DNA from: Rhizobium halophilum
Lineage (GTDB): Bacteria; Pseudomonadota; Alphaproteobacteria; Rhizobiales; Rhizobiaceae
DNA: 64,000 bases
Assembly (NCBI RefSeq): GCF_021648825.1
Contig: NZ_JAKJHS010000001.1
Span: forward strand, 186,001-250,000
Reading direction: 5' to 3'
The notes beneath the pieces were generated by a model, which was given only the letters and a program-made list of their open reading frames with translations, was not told where the DNA came from and did not search any database. A program made the translations under genes and the position numbers. Shown here piece after piece: positions 36,155-44,175 of the stretch (the first letter of the stretch is position 1; each line of letters starts with the position of its first letter).

Positions 36155-36967
36155 ATGTGCAATCACTGCGTCATCGAAAACGTGAAGCGGAACATGCTGT
36201 CGCGCCGGTCGCTGTTCAAGGGAGCAGCCTTCGCCGGGGCTGCCGCCATGGTCGCGACGAGCACGCCACGCGAGGTCCTCGCCCAGCCCGCCAGCAAGGT
36301 CATCGACCTCACCCATGCCTATGATTCAACCTTCCCGACCTTCGACGGCAACCCGGGGGTCGAGTACGAATGGGCCGTCGAATTCGCCCAGAACGGCTAC
36401 CAGCTTCACAAGCTGACCATCTTCGAACACACCGGAACCCATATCGACGCTCCCTTCCATTTCAGCGCCGACGGCACCAGCGTCGACCAGATCGAGCCGG
36501 AAAAACTCGTGGCGCCGCTCGTCATCGTCGACATCACGGATCGGGCCAGGGAAGAGGCCAACACCGCGGTCGAGGCCGCCGATATCGAAGCCTGGATCAG
36601 TGCCAATGGCGAAATTCCGGCAGGGGCCATCGTCGCCCTGCGTTCGGGTTGGGCGACGAAGGTCAAGGAGGCGTCCTTCCGCAACGATGCCGAGGGCAAT
36701 TTTGCCTTCCCCGGCTTTGGCAAGTCGGCGACCGACCTGTTGCTGACGCTCGACGTCGTGGCGATCGGTGTCGATACTCTGTCGATCGACCCCGGCAATT
36801 CGGCAGATTTCGCCGTGCACAACTCATGGCTTCCCGCCGGCCGCTACGGCATCGAGGCGCTGGCCAATCTCGAGGAACTACCGGTGAAAGGCGCGACGAT
36901 CGTCGTGGGAGCGCCGAAGCATAGAGGCGGCACCGGCGGCCCGGCACGTGTGCTGGCGCTGGTCTAG
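36155..36967 (+). CDS. Tat-exported cyclase-family (kynurenine-formamidase-like) metal hydrolase
   Basis: 270 residues. A twin-arginine signal, SRRSLFKGAAFAGAAAM, follows an unusual 14-residue N-extension containing Cys-x-x-Cys (MCNHCVIENV). The mature domain has the cyclase motif FEHTGTHIDAPFHF (H-x-G-T-H-x-D-x-P-x-H) that binds Zn2+ or Mn2+. The fold is shared by kynurenine formamidase, isatin hydrolase and polyketide cyclases; the substrate is open, but export by Tat places it in the periplasm. ATG 36155 has AGAGGGGAA upstream. Confidence 0.9.
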   Translation: MCNHCVIENVKRNMLSRRSLFKGAAFAGAAAMVATSTPREVLAQPASKVIDLTHAYDSTFPTFDGNPGVEYEWAVEFAQNGYQLHKLTIFEHTGTHIDAPFHFSADGTSVDQIEPEKLVAPLVIVDITDRAREEANTAVEAADIEAWISANGEIPAGAIVALRSGWATKVKEASFRNDAEGNFAFPGFGKSATDLLLTLDVVAIGVDTLSIDPGNSADFAVHNSWLPAGRYGIEALANLEELPVKGATIVVGAPKHRGGTGGPARVLALV

Positions 36968-36978
36968 AGGATGATACG

Positions 36979-37059
36979 ATGGCCGCCGTTCCCCTGTTGA
37001 ACGACGAAGAGGCGAGCGCCGAGGCGCTCGCCGTCTTCAACGAGATCCGCGAGCGGTGA
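36979..37059 (+). pseudogene. Truncated remnant of an AhpD/carboxymuconolactone-decarboxylase-like gene
   Basis: Twenty-six codons from ATG 36979 (12 bases after the cyclase-family stop) to TGA 37059. The peptide, MAAVPLLNDEEASAEALAVF in its first 20 residues and then NEIRER, looks like the N-terminus of peroxidase-related AhpD-fold proteins, which continue with a longer helix bundle and a CxxC or related active site. Nothing of that remains downstream, where a hairpin and the sbtA gene follow. A deletion remnant is the simplest reading; a real micropeptide is the alternative. Confidence 0.45.
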
Positions 37060-37103
37060 TCCGAAATCCGGAAGAGCAACATCTGAACGAAGCATCCCGA
37101 ATT

Positions 37104-37132
37104 CAGAAAGGGCGGATGGGCCGACCTTTCTG
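37104..37132. terminator. Inverted repeat between the remnant and sbtA
   Basis: CAGAAAGG (37104-37111) pairs with CCTTTCTG (37125-37132). With T- or A-rich arms it could end transcription from either side between the converging genes. Confidence 0.5.
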
Positions 37133-37140
37133 CTTCGATC

Positions 37141-38133
37141 TCAGGCGCCGAGGCTCGCCAGCTGGACGTAGATCGGCAGGCCCGCGACAAGGTTGAACGG
37201 GAATGTCAGCCCCAGCGACAGGCTGAGATAGATCTCCGGCCGTGCATCAGGTGCCGCGATCCGCATCGCGGCGGGTACGGCGATATAGGACGCGCTGGCG
37301 GCAAGCGTGACGAGAAGCGCCGTGTTTCCCACCGATAGTCCGGCAGCCAATGCCGGCACCAGCGCGAGCGAAGCACCGATCAGCGGCATGGCCAGCGCAA
37401 ACCCGAGAAGCCCCGGGGACAGGAGCCGCCACTCCTTGCGGATGCCACTTCCCGCCACGGCACCGAGGTCCAGGAGGAAGAGGCAGAGCACGCCGCGGAA
37501 CGGATCGATGACGAAGCCGGAAAGCTCGCCCAGCCCCTTCTCTCCGGTCACCGCACCGATGGCAAAGGCGCCGATCAGGATGACGATGGTGACGTTGAGC
37601 ATGACATCCCGTAGCGCCGCCTTCTGCCGGCTCTGCGCCATCTCGGGATCGGCTCCCGGCATCGGATGGCGCAGGATCAGCCACAGCGCCGTCAGGATCG
37701 CCGGGGCCTCCATGGCCGCGGCCACTGCCACCATTCCGCCGTCGAAGCCGATCCCGAGCCGCGTCAGCGCGTCGCTGCCGGCCACGAAGGTGACGATCGA
37801 GATCGAGCCGTAATGGGCGGCAATCGCCGCACGGTCCCGCGGCCCCAGCCTGGTCATGGCCCCGAGCATGATATGGCCCAGCAGCGGCATGCTTGCCGAC
37901 AGGAGGATACCTATGCCAAGCGCTGTAAGGATTTGCGGGCTGAGGCCGTGAGCGCTGACGGATGCTCCGCCCTTGAAGCCGATAGCCAGCATCAGGTAGA
38001 GCGCCATCATCTTGCCCACCCCTCCCGGCAGCGCCAGATGTCCCCCGGCGAGTGTTGCAAAGAAGCCGAGTGCGAAGAATAGGACGGGCGCCGAGAGAAG
38101 ATTCTGGGCGGCCAGATCGAGGTAGAGATCCAT
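37141..38133 (-). CDS. sbtA: SbtA-type sodium-dependent bicarbonate transporter
   Basis: 330 residues, about ten membrane segments in two inverted halves. SbtA-family marks are MMALYLMLAIGFKGGASVS in the first half and HYGSISIVTFVAGSDAL in segment 5, and DLGAVAGSGIRKEW in the second half. In cyanobacteria SbtA takes up bicarbonate with Na+; rhizobial members are uncharacterised and no SbtB-like PII gene is adjacent. A LysR regulator lies 525 bases upstream on the other strand, beyond the small YdcH-like gene. Confidence 0.88.
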   Translation of the reverse strand: MDLYLDLAAQNLLSAPVLFFALGFFATLAGGHLALPGGVGKMMALYLMLAIGFKGGASVSAHGLSPQILTALGIGILLSASMPLLGHIMLGAMTRLGPRDRAAIAAHYGSISIVTFVAGSDALTRLGIGFDGGMVAVAAAMEAPAILTALWLILRHPMPGADPEMAQSRQKAALRDVMLNVTIVILIGAFAIGAVTGEKGLGELSGFVIDPFRGVLCLFLLDLGAVAGSGIRKEWRLLSPGLLGFALAMPLIGASLALVPALAAGLSVGNTALLVTLAASASYIAVPAAMRIAAPDARPEIYLSLSLGLTFPFNLVAGLPIYVQLASLGA

Positions 38134-38286
38134 GGGTGAGCTCGCGCGAAAGGCCGCGCTGTATCGCCCGCCGGAATTATCCGTCAGGCGCAGCCGGCTG
38201 GATGTTGTTCGGATTGTGTACGGAAGAGCGGCGGCTGGCGCCGGATCCGCCCAGAAGAAGCTTTCAGCCCCCTTACCGCGCAGAAA

Positions 38287-38320
38287 GACCGCCAGCCGGG
38301 GTGGATACCGGCTGGCGGTC
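38287..38320 (-). terminator. Intrinsic terminator of the YdcH-like gene
   Basis: GACCGCCAGCCGG (38287-38299) and CCGGCTGGCGGTC (38308-38320) form a perfect 13-base-pair stem with an eight-base loop; on the minus strand it is followed by TTTCTG. Confidence 0.8.
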
Positions 38321-38338
38321 GGTCACGGCGGGAGGCAG

Positions 38339-38563
38339 TCAGGACGTGAGGATGCGGCGCTTCGGTCGCAGACGGTTCGTCACCGGTGCCGTCGATTCTC
38401 TGAGCAGTCGTTCGAGCGAGGCGATCTGGTCGCGCAGCTGAAGCTTGATCGTCTTCAGCGACTTCAACCGGATCGGATCAGGCTTCGGCCTGCGTTGTTC
38501 CTCCATCACGCGCGTCTCCATGATCGCGTGCCTGGCTTTGAGTGCTTTCAACAGTCGGTTCAT
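38339..38563 (-). CDS. YdcH/DUF465 family small protein
   Basis: 74 residues, a charged two-helix hairpin typical of DUF465: KALKARHAIMETRVMEEQRR then RLKSLKTIKLQLRDQIASLE. No catalytic residues. Function of the family is unknown; rhizobial genomes hold several copies. It has its own strong terminator and is divergent from the LysR gene with 94 bases between. Confidence 0.85.
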   Translation of the reverse strand: MNRLLKALKARHAIMETRVMEEQRRPKPDPIRLKSLKTIKLQLRDQIASLERLLRESTAPVTNRLRPKRRILTS

Positions 38564-38638
38564 GTCGATCTCCGTTCCTACGCAATCACGTTGCCAGGTG
38601 GACGACCATTAATCAAATTGATTGATTGTATCGAATCG

Positions 38639-38653
38639 ATAGCTTAAAGCTAT
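38639..38653 (+). promoter_or_regulatory. LysR-type T-N11-A palindrome over the regulator's own start
   Basis: ATAGCTT-A-AAGCTAT is a perfect 15-base dyad (38639-38653) containing T-N11-A. It ends four bases before the ATG of the LysR gene, so bound protein would cover its ribosome binding site or promoter. Confidence 0.55.
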
Positions 38654-38657
38654 TGCC

Positions 38658-39569
38658 ATGGCTTATCGTCCGACGATCCGTCAGCTCGAATACCTCGTGA
38701 TGCTCGGCGAGACCGGCCACTTCGGCGAGGCCGCAAAGCGCTGCCACGTCTCGCAGCCGACGCTGTCGGTGCAGATCGCTCTCCTCGAACAGCGGCTGGG
38801 CTGCGCCCTCATTGATCGGACGCCCGGCTTGATCGCCCCGACGCCCGCAGGCGCCGACATCATCGCCTCGGCCCGGACGGTACTCAACACGCTGGACGGC
38901 ATGGTGGCCATGGCTTCCGCCAACCGGGATTCGCTCGGCGGGCTGATCCGGCTTGGCGCCGTTCCGACCTTCGGACCCTATTTCCTGCCCCATCTGCTGC
39001 CGCGGCTTCGCCAGGAATACCCCCAGCTCAAGCTGCACATCCGGGAGGAGCGCCCGCTCATACTGGAGGAACAGGTCCTGAACGGCAGCATCGATTGCGG
39101 GTTGGGGCCTGTCCCCGACGAAGATATGTTCGAGTTCGCGGAGATTTTTGAAGAGCAGATCTTTCTCGGCATCCCGCGGGGGCACCGGCTGGCTGGCCGG
39201 GAGACGGTGGATCTTGCCTCGCTGGCGCACGAGCCGCTCCTCACCCTCGGCCGCGGCCATCGCCTCCTCGATACCGTCCGCGATCTCGCCCGCGCTTCCG
39301 GCGCTCATCTGGTCGAGGACTATGAAGGCACCAGCCTCGACGCGCTGCGGCAGATGGTGTCGATCGACATGGGCCTGTCGCTCTTCCCGGAACTTTATGT
39401 CCGGTCGGAGTTCCAGGGCGAGCAGAACGTGCATCTGCTGCGGATTGAAGGCTGGCCCGGCTCCCGCACGATCGGCTTCTTCTGGCGCCGGGGCAGCGTC
39501 CGCGCCGACCACTACCGACGTCTTGCCGCCCTGGGAAAAGCCGCCGCCAGTCTGTTCGCCCAGTCATGA
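38658..39569 (+). CDS. OxyR-like LysR regulator lacking the redox cysteines
   Basis: 303 residues. The N-terminal helix-turn-helix (TIRQLEYLVMLGETGHFGEA, then CHVSQPTLSVQIALLE) and effector domain follow OxyR closely, including LLTLGRGHRLLDTVRDLA. In OxyR this stretch holds Cys199 (GHC) and Cys208; here they are Arg and Ala. The protein therefore cannot use the OxyR disulfide switch and more likely binds a small ligand. It is the nearest regulator to sbtA and the YdcH-like gene. Confidence 0.9.
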   Translation: MAYRPTIRQLEYLVMLGETGHFGEAAKRCHVSQPTLSVQIALLEQRLGCALIDRTPGLIAPTPAGADIIASARTVLNTLDGMVAMASANRDSLGGLIRLGAVPTFGPYFLPHLLPRLRQEYPQLKLHIREERPLILEEQVLNGSIDCGLGPVPDEDMFEFAEIFEEQIFLGIPRGHRLAGRETVDLASLAHEPLLTLGRGHRLLDTVRDLARASGAHLVEDYEGTSLDALRQMVSIDMGLSLFPELYVRSEFQGEQNVHLLRIEGWPGSRTIGFFWRRGSVRADHYRRLAALGKAAASLFAQS

Positions 39570-39575
39570 AATACC

Positions 39576-39600
39576 GAAGGCGGCCGAAGCCGCCTTCTTG
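39576..39600. terminator. Bidirectional terminator between LysR and hydrolase genes
   Basis: GAAGGCGGC (39576-39584), CGAA loop, GCCGCCTTC (39589-39597), followed by TTG; it separates two converging genes. Confidence 0.75.
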
Positions 39601-39614
39601 CGCATCACGGCGAT

Positions 39615-40454
39615 TCAGCCTCGGAAGAAGTCGAGCAGGTCCGCGTTGATGATGTCGGCATGGGTTGTCGCCATGCCATGCGGCAGACCTTCGTAGACCT
39701 TCAGCGTGCCGTTCTTCAGGAGCTTGACCGCCAGGTGGGCGGAGTTCTCGATCGGCACGATCTGGTCGTCGTCGCCATGCATGACGAGAACCGGCACCTC
39801 GATCGCCTTCAGGTCTTCAGTGAAGTCGGTTTCCGAGAAGGCCTTGATGCAATCATAGTGGGCCTTGGCCCCGCCCATCATGCCCTGGCGCCACCAGTTG
39901 CGGATCGCGCCTTGCGAGACCTCTGCCCCCTCCCGGTTAAAGCCGAAGAAGGGACCGGTCGGGATGTCGAGGAAGAACTGCGCCCGGTTGGCGAGCAATG
40001 CCTCGCGGAACCCGTCGAACACCTCCGGTGGCAGGCCGCCCGGGTAGGTTTCCGTCTTGACCATGATCGGCGGAACGGCACCCAGCAACACGGCCTTGGC
40101 GACCCGGCCGTTGCCGCCGTAGCGAGCAACATAGCGTGCGACTTCCCCGCCCCCTGTAGAATGCCCGACATGGATCGCGTTCCTGAGGTCGAGATGGGAT
40201 ACCAGCGCCGCAACGTCTGCGGCATAGGTGTCCATCTCGTTGCCGGTGTCGGTCTGGCTGGAACGGCCATGGCCTCGGCGATCGTGAGCGATGACGCGGT
40301 AGCCCTTGCCGAGGAAGAACAGCATCTGTGCATCCCAATCGTCCGAGCTCAGCGGCCAGCCATGATGGAAGACGACCGGCTGGGCGTCCTTTGAACCCCA
40401 GTCCTTGTAGAAGATCTGCGCACCGTCTTCGGTGGTGATAAAATTGCTGCTCAT
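39615..40454 (-). CDS. Alpha/beta hydrolase of the cofactor-free haloperoxidase/arylesterase type
   Basis: 279 residues. [14 protein letters not shown] forms the oxyanion loop, [13 protein letters not shown] the nucleophile elbow (Ser), [12 protein letters not shown] the catalytic Asp and [10 protein letters not shown] the His. This is the pattern of non-heme chloroperoxidases, which make peracids from acids and H2O2 and also act as esterases. It is divergent from ohrR across a region with two identical palindromes, so organic hydroperoxide control is likely. Confidence 0.92.
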   Translation of the reverse strand: MSSNFITTEDGAQIFYKDWGSKDAQPVVFHHGWPLSSDDWDAQMLFFLGKGYRVIAHDRRGHGRSSQTDTGNEMDTYAADVAALVSHLDLRNAIHVGHSTGGGEVARYVARYGGNGRVAKAVLLGAVPPIMVKTETYPGGLPPEVFDGFREALLANRAQFFLDIPTGPFFGFNREGAEVSQGAIRNWWRQGMMGGAKAHYDCIKAFSETDFTEDLKAIEVPVLVMHGDDDQIVPIENSAHLAVKLLKNGTLKVYEGLPHGMATTHADIINADLLDFFRG

Positions 40455-40571
40455 ATTGCTACCCTTTCCAATGTGATCTTGTGAAAATCGAAGCCACTGG
40501 GCTCCGGATTATCGCACCCATGCATGTCGGCTTGCTGACACGTCGGATACGACCGCGACGTAAGGAATATC

Positions 40572-40581
40572 TATCGCGATA
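40572..40581. promoter_or_regulatory. Operator-like palindrome TATCGCGATA, copy 1
   Basis: Perfect ten-base palindrome within an AT-rich flank, 118 bases upstream of the hydrolase ATG and 96 bases upstream of ohrR. Confidence 0.6.
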
Positions 40582-40625
40582 AATATCTTATAGAGGCTGC
40601 CGGAGATAATGTCCACAAAAAACTT

Positions 40626-40635
40626 TATCGCGATA
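40626..40635. promoter_or_regulatory. Operator-like palindrome TATCGCGATA, copy 2
   Basis: Identical to copy 1 and 54 bases from it (about five helical turns), 42 bases before the ohrR ATG. Flanking bases (TTTATCGCGATATA) extend the symmetry partly. Confidence 0.6.
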
Positions 40636-40676
40636 TATTTTTCTGCTAGAGAAGGCGCTATCCGACGAAAACGACA

Positions 40677-41162
40677 ATGGAAAAGTTCGGGAGCAACGCC
40701 ATGACCACCCTCGCCGCCTACCCCTTGGATGAGCAGCTCTGCTTCTCCCTCTATGCCGCCAACATCGCGATCAACCGCACCTACAAGCCGATGCTCGACG
40801 AAATGGGGATCACCTATCCGCAATACCTCGTGCTGAGCACGCTGGCTGAGAACGACGGTCTGACGATCGGCGCCATCGCCGAGCGGCTATCTCTAGAATC
40901 CAGCACAATCACTCCGCCGGTCAAAAGGCTGGAACAGGCAGGTCTTCTCGAGCGCCGCCGCAGCAAGATCGACGAACGCCAGGTCAACGTCTTCCTGACG
41001 CCTGCCGGCAAGGACCGCGTGAAGCAGTGCCGCTGCCTCGGCGAGACGCTGCTGCGCCGATCAGGTATGTCTCCTGAACAATTCGCCGCCTTCAACCGCC
41101 AGATCCGGTCCTTTATCCGGGCCCTTCTTGACGAGAAGGCCGCAGGCCAAGCCAATATTTGA
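40677..41162 (+). CDS. ohrR: OhrR-type MarR-family organic hydroperoxide sensor
   Basis: 161 residues. From this ATG the reactive cysteine is Cys22 (LDEQLCFSLYAA) and Tyr36 and Tyr47 follow, the same numbers as in Xanthomonas OhrR, where the two tyrosines hold the cysteine. A winged helix (LTIGAIAERLSLESSTITPP) and a CRC pair near residue 118-120 are further features. It should release DNA on oxidation by organic hydroperoxides. No ohr peroxidase gene is adjacent; the divergent hydrolase is the evident target. Confidence 0.92.
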   Translation: MEKFGSNAMTTLAAYPLDEQLCFSLYAANIAINRTYKPMLDEMGITYPQYLVLSTLAENDGLTIGAIAERLSLESSTITPPVKRLEQAGLLERRRSKIDERQVNVFLTPAGKDRVKQCRCLGETLLRRSGMSPEQFAAFNRQIRSFIRALLDEKAAGQANI

Positions 41163-41399
41163 GCATCGGCTGGCACCGCTGCAGCAGCAACTTGATCAAC
41201 ACGCATCATTTTTAAGCAATATCCTTGCGAAGGCCAAATGGAGCCGATAGGACTTCGAAGTGCTTGTGCTGCAGCCAAACATGGCGCGCCGGGCAAAGGA
41301 CCTGCCACGGACGCTCTCTTGGCACAGCCCTTACCGGCTGATGCGGGCCGACCGCCGGCGGGACGAACAGGGCCGCGGCCCGATCCAAGGAGAACCACG

Positions 41400-42506
41400 A
41401 TGAACCGGAAACTTCTCGCCGGCGCGACCATGCTCGCGTCGCTCGCTTTCGCCCCCCTCGCCCATGCCGAGATCGTCATCGGCCTCATCGCACCGCTTAC
41501 CGGTCCCGTCGCCGCTTACGGCGCCCAGGTGCAAAACGGCGCTGAGACGGCGGTCGAGGAAATCAACAAGGCCGGCGGCATTCTCGGCGAACAGGTCGTG
41601 CTGAAGCCCGCGGATGACGCCGGCGAGCCGAAGCAGGGCGTTTCCGCCGCCAACCAACTGGTCGGCGAGGGCGTGCGCTTCGTCGTAGGCCCCGTGACCT
41701 CCGGCGTCGCCATCCCCGCCTCCGACGTGCTGGCGGAAAACGGCGTGCTGATGGTGACCCCAACGGCAACCGCCCCGGACCTGACCGCACGCGGCCTGCC
41801 TAACGTGCTGCGCACCACCGGCCGCGACGACCAGCAGGCCGAGGTCGCCGCGAATTACGTGCTCGAAAACATGAAGGACAAGCGCGTTGCAATCATCAAC
41901 GACAAGGGCGCCTACGGCAAAGGCCTCGCCGACGCCTTCAAGGCAACCTTGAACGCAGGCGGCGTCGATGAAGTCCTGAACGACGCCCTCACCCCCGGCG
42001 ACAAGGACTTCAGCGCGCTGACGACCCGGCTGAAGTCGGAAAACGTCGATGTCGTCTATTTCGGCGGTTACCATCCGGAAGCAGGCCTGCTCGCCCGCCA
42101 GCTCGCCGACATCGGCGTCGATGCCACGATCATCGGCGGCGACGGCCTGTCCAACAGCGAATACTGGAGCATCGCCAACGAGGAAGCGGCAGGCACGGTC
42201 TTCACCAATGCAACCGATGCGACGAAGAACCCCTCGTCCAAGGCTGCCGCCGATGCGCTGGCGGCCAAGAACATCCCGGCCGAGGCCTTCACGCTCAACG
42301 CCTATGCCGCCGTTCAGGTCATCAAGGCCGGTATCGAGAAGGCCGGCACTGCCGAGGACACGGAAGCCGTTGCCGCGGCCCTGAAGGACGGCTCGCCCAT
42401 TAACACGGCGATCGGCGACGTCACCTATGGCGAAGCCGGCGACCTAACCTCGCAGACCTTCGACCTCTACAAGTGGGAAGACGGCAAGATCGTGCCGGTC
42501 GAATAA
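41400..42506 (+). CDS. livK: Branched-chain amino acid-type ABC binding protein (LivJ/LivK family)
   Basis: 368 residues with Sec signal peptide ([20 protein letters not shown], cleavage after AHA). The Leu/Ile/Val-binding fold is clear: [54 protein letters not shown] and [16 protein letters not shown]. No permease or ATPase genes are adjacent, so it is an orphan or feeds a liv transporter elsewhere. AAGGAG lies nine bases before the ATG. A strong terminator follows, so it is monocistronic. Confidence 0.93.
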   Translation: MNRKLLAGATMLASLAFAPLAHAEIVIGLIAPLTGPVAAYGAQVQNGAETAVEEINKAGGILGEQVVLKPADDAGEPKQGVSAANQLVGEGVRFVVGPVTSGVAIPASDVLAENGVLMVTPTATAPDLTARGLPNVLRTTGRDDQQAEVAANYVLENMKDKRVAIINDKGAYGKGLADAFKATLNAGGVDEVLNDALTPGDKDFSALTTRLKSENVDVVYFGGYHPEAGLLARQLADIGVDATIIGGDGLSNSEYWSIANEEAAGTVFTNATDATKNPSSKAAADALAAKNIPAEAFTLNAYAAVQVIKAGIEKAGTAEDTEAVAAALKDGSPINTAIGDVTYGEAGDLTSQTFDLYKWEDGKIVPVE

Positions 42507-42531
42507 GGCTTCGACCGCGACCTCAAAAAGA

Positions 42532-42557
42532 AGCGGCCGGCGACGGCCGCTTTTTTT
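42532..42557 (+). terminator. Intrinsic terminator after the LivK-type gene
   Basis: AGCGGCCG (42532-42539), GCGA loop, CGGCCGCT (42544-42551), then TTTTTTT. Confidence 0.93.
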
Positions 42558-42619
42558 GTTGGCCGGCGCATCGGTCGCTGACATCCTGTCGAAGATGAAG
42601 AAGGTGTGGGAGGTGCAGG

Positions 42620-43009
42620 TTGGCCAGACGAGATTTCGACCCAGAGAGCGTGAAACCTGACGGCAGAATATCCGCCAAGGGCGTGCTGTTCGACCCCGAT
42701 TCCGCCGGTCCCTGGCGCGGTTTCCTCGCGGGAGAGGCGCTCGGAGGTCAGGTCACTGTGCTCGCCTATGGCAACGACACGCCCGGCGAAGGGCCGCGCC
42801 TGCACGTCCACCCTTATGACCAGACCTTCGTCGTCATCGCAGGCCGGGCGCGCTTCTTCGTCGGAGATGCGGTCATCGAGGCCAGTGCGGGAGAAGCCGT
42901 CCTCGGACCGGCCGGTGTGCCGCACCGGTTCGAGAACCTCGGCCCGGGCCGGCTGCAGACAATCGACATCCACCATTCGCCGCGTTGGATCCAGACGGAC
43001 CTCGATTGA
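42620..43009 (+). CDS. Cupin-domain protein
   Basis: 129 residues starting at TTG 42620 with GGGAGGTGCAGG upstream. A single cupin barrel with motif 1 GPRLHVHPYDQTFVVIAGRA (His-x-His...Glu replaced by Gln) and motif 2 AVLGPAGVPHRFENLG. The weak motif 1 Glu means metal binding is plausible but changed. Function unknown; many such proteins are small-molecule isomerases or storage proteins. It converges with the SDR gene. Confidence 0.85.
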   Translation: MARRDFDPESVKPDGRISAKGVLFDPDSAGPWRGFLAGEALGGQVTVLAYGNDTPGEGPRLHVHPYDQTFVVIAGRARFFVGDAVIEASAGEAVLGPAGVPHRFENLGPGRLQTIDIHHSPRWIQTDLD

Positions 43010-43021
43010 CCTCTAAGGCCG

Positions 43022-43699
43022 TTACTCTGCGTAGATCATCTTGCGAGTCATGCCGCCGTCGAGCACCAGCACCTGGCCGGTCACGAAGCCGGCGGAGGCA
43101 AGGTAGAGCACCGCATCTGCGACGTCCTTCGGCCGCCCGACGCGCCCGACCGGATGCTGCTCATGATCGACCGGCCGCAGATCCTCCTCGCCGGAGATCC
43201 AGCCCGGGGCGATGGCGTTAACCCGGATCTTTGGTCCGAGGCTGACGGCGAGCGCATGGGTCAGCGCCACCAGCCCGCCCTTCGATGCCGCATAGGCTTC
43301 GGTTTCGGGCTCGGACATGAAGGCGCGGGTGGATGCCATGTTGATGATCGATGCACCCTCGCCCATCAGCGGCACCGCCGAACGCGTCATCAGGAAGGCG
43401 CCCGTCAGATGGCTGTCGGTCACCTTCCGCCAGTCCTCTAGCGACAGGTCCGAGATCGGCCCATTCGTTGGACCGGCAATTCCGGAATTGTTCACCAGCA
43501 GGTCCAGGCTGTCCCAGCCGAGCTCCTCGAAGGCGCCGGCGACCGATGTCTCGTCGCCGACGTCGCAATGGATCTGCCGCGCCCCCTCTGGTCCCTGTTC
43601 CAAGTCGAAGGATGCCACCTCGAAACCGGCTTGGCCAAGGGCTGCGCATAAACCTGTGCCGATCAGGCCGGCACCACCTGTCACGATTGCTCTTTTCAT
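43022..43699 (-). CDS. Short-chain dehydrogenase/reductase
   Basis: 225 residues. Cofactor loop AIVTGGAGLIGTGLCAALG, the NNSG motif in LVNNSGIAGPTNG, catalytic Ser in IINMASTRAF and the Tyr-x3-Lys in AYAASKGGL. An acidic residue after the second strand (ASFDLEQG) favours NAD over NADP. Substrate unknown. ATG 43699 opens the conserved strand; the frame continues upstream without similarity. Confidence 0.9.
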   Translation of the reverse strand: MKRAIVTGGAGLIGTGLCAALGQAGFEVASFDLEQGPEGARQIHCDVGDETSVAGAFEELGWDSLDLLVNNSGIAGPTNGPISDLSLEDWRKVTDSHLTGAFLMTRSAVPLMGEGASIINMASTRAFMSEPETEAYAASKGGLVALTHALAVSLGPKIRVNAIAPGWISGEEDLRPVDHEQHPVGRVGRPKDVADAVLYLASAGFVTGQVLVLDGGMTRKMIYAE

Positions 43700-43804
43700 C
43701 CGGTCAGAGATAGGCGCCGCTTTCCGGCTGTCGAGATATCGTGTCGGGGGTGTTGGACATTTCAACGAAAGCAGGGCTTCAACGGCTGCTGACCGACGGG
43801 GATA

Positions 43805-44050
43805 TCACGAGCGAAGCAGGATGCCCGCCTCTTCGGCCGCGGCCGCGAATGCTGCACGAGCATCGTCCGCCTTGCGCTTGCCTTCAATCACGGCGGCGCA
43901 AGCAAGAAGCGCGCGATCGAGCGCTGGCCCCTCGTCCAGTGGCCAATCCTCGATCATCGCCCAAGAGGCCGCCTGCACGCTACCGATGGCTGTCTCCACA
44001 GACGGCTCGCCGATCGAGATCAGGACCGCGCTCTTCCATGCATTGCTCAT
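43805..44050 (-). CDS. DUF982 family protein
   Basis: 81 residues, with the DUF982 pattern: AVLISIGEPSVETAIGSVQA, AASWAMIEDWPLDEGPALDR and ACAAVIEGKRKADDARAAF. The family is almost confined to Rhizobiales and has no known function. It lies 105 bases upstream of the SDR gene on the same strand. Confidence 0.85.
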   Translation of the reverse strand: MSNAWKSAVLISIGEPSVETAIGSVQAASWAMIEDWPLDEGPALDRALLACAAVIEGKRKADDARAAFAAAAEEAGILLRS

Positions 44051-44175
44051 GCGCGATCCTTAGCTGATCCGCACATCCGGTTCCAGCGCCATTTGACCCG
44101 TGAGCGCCGAACCACCCTTCCCCCGACGCCACGCAGATTCTAGAACCCTCTGGGAGAACAATGCGGAGAACCGAA

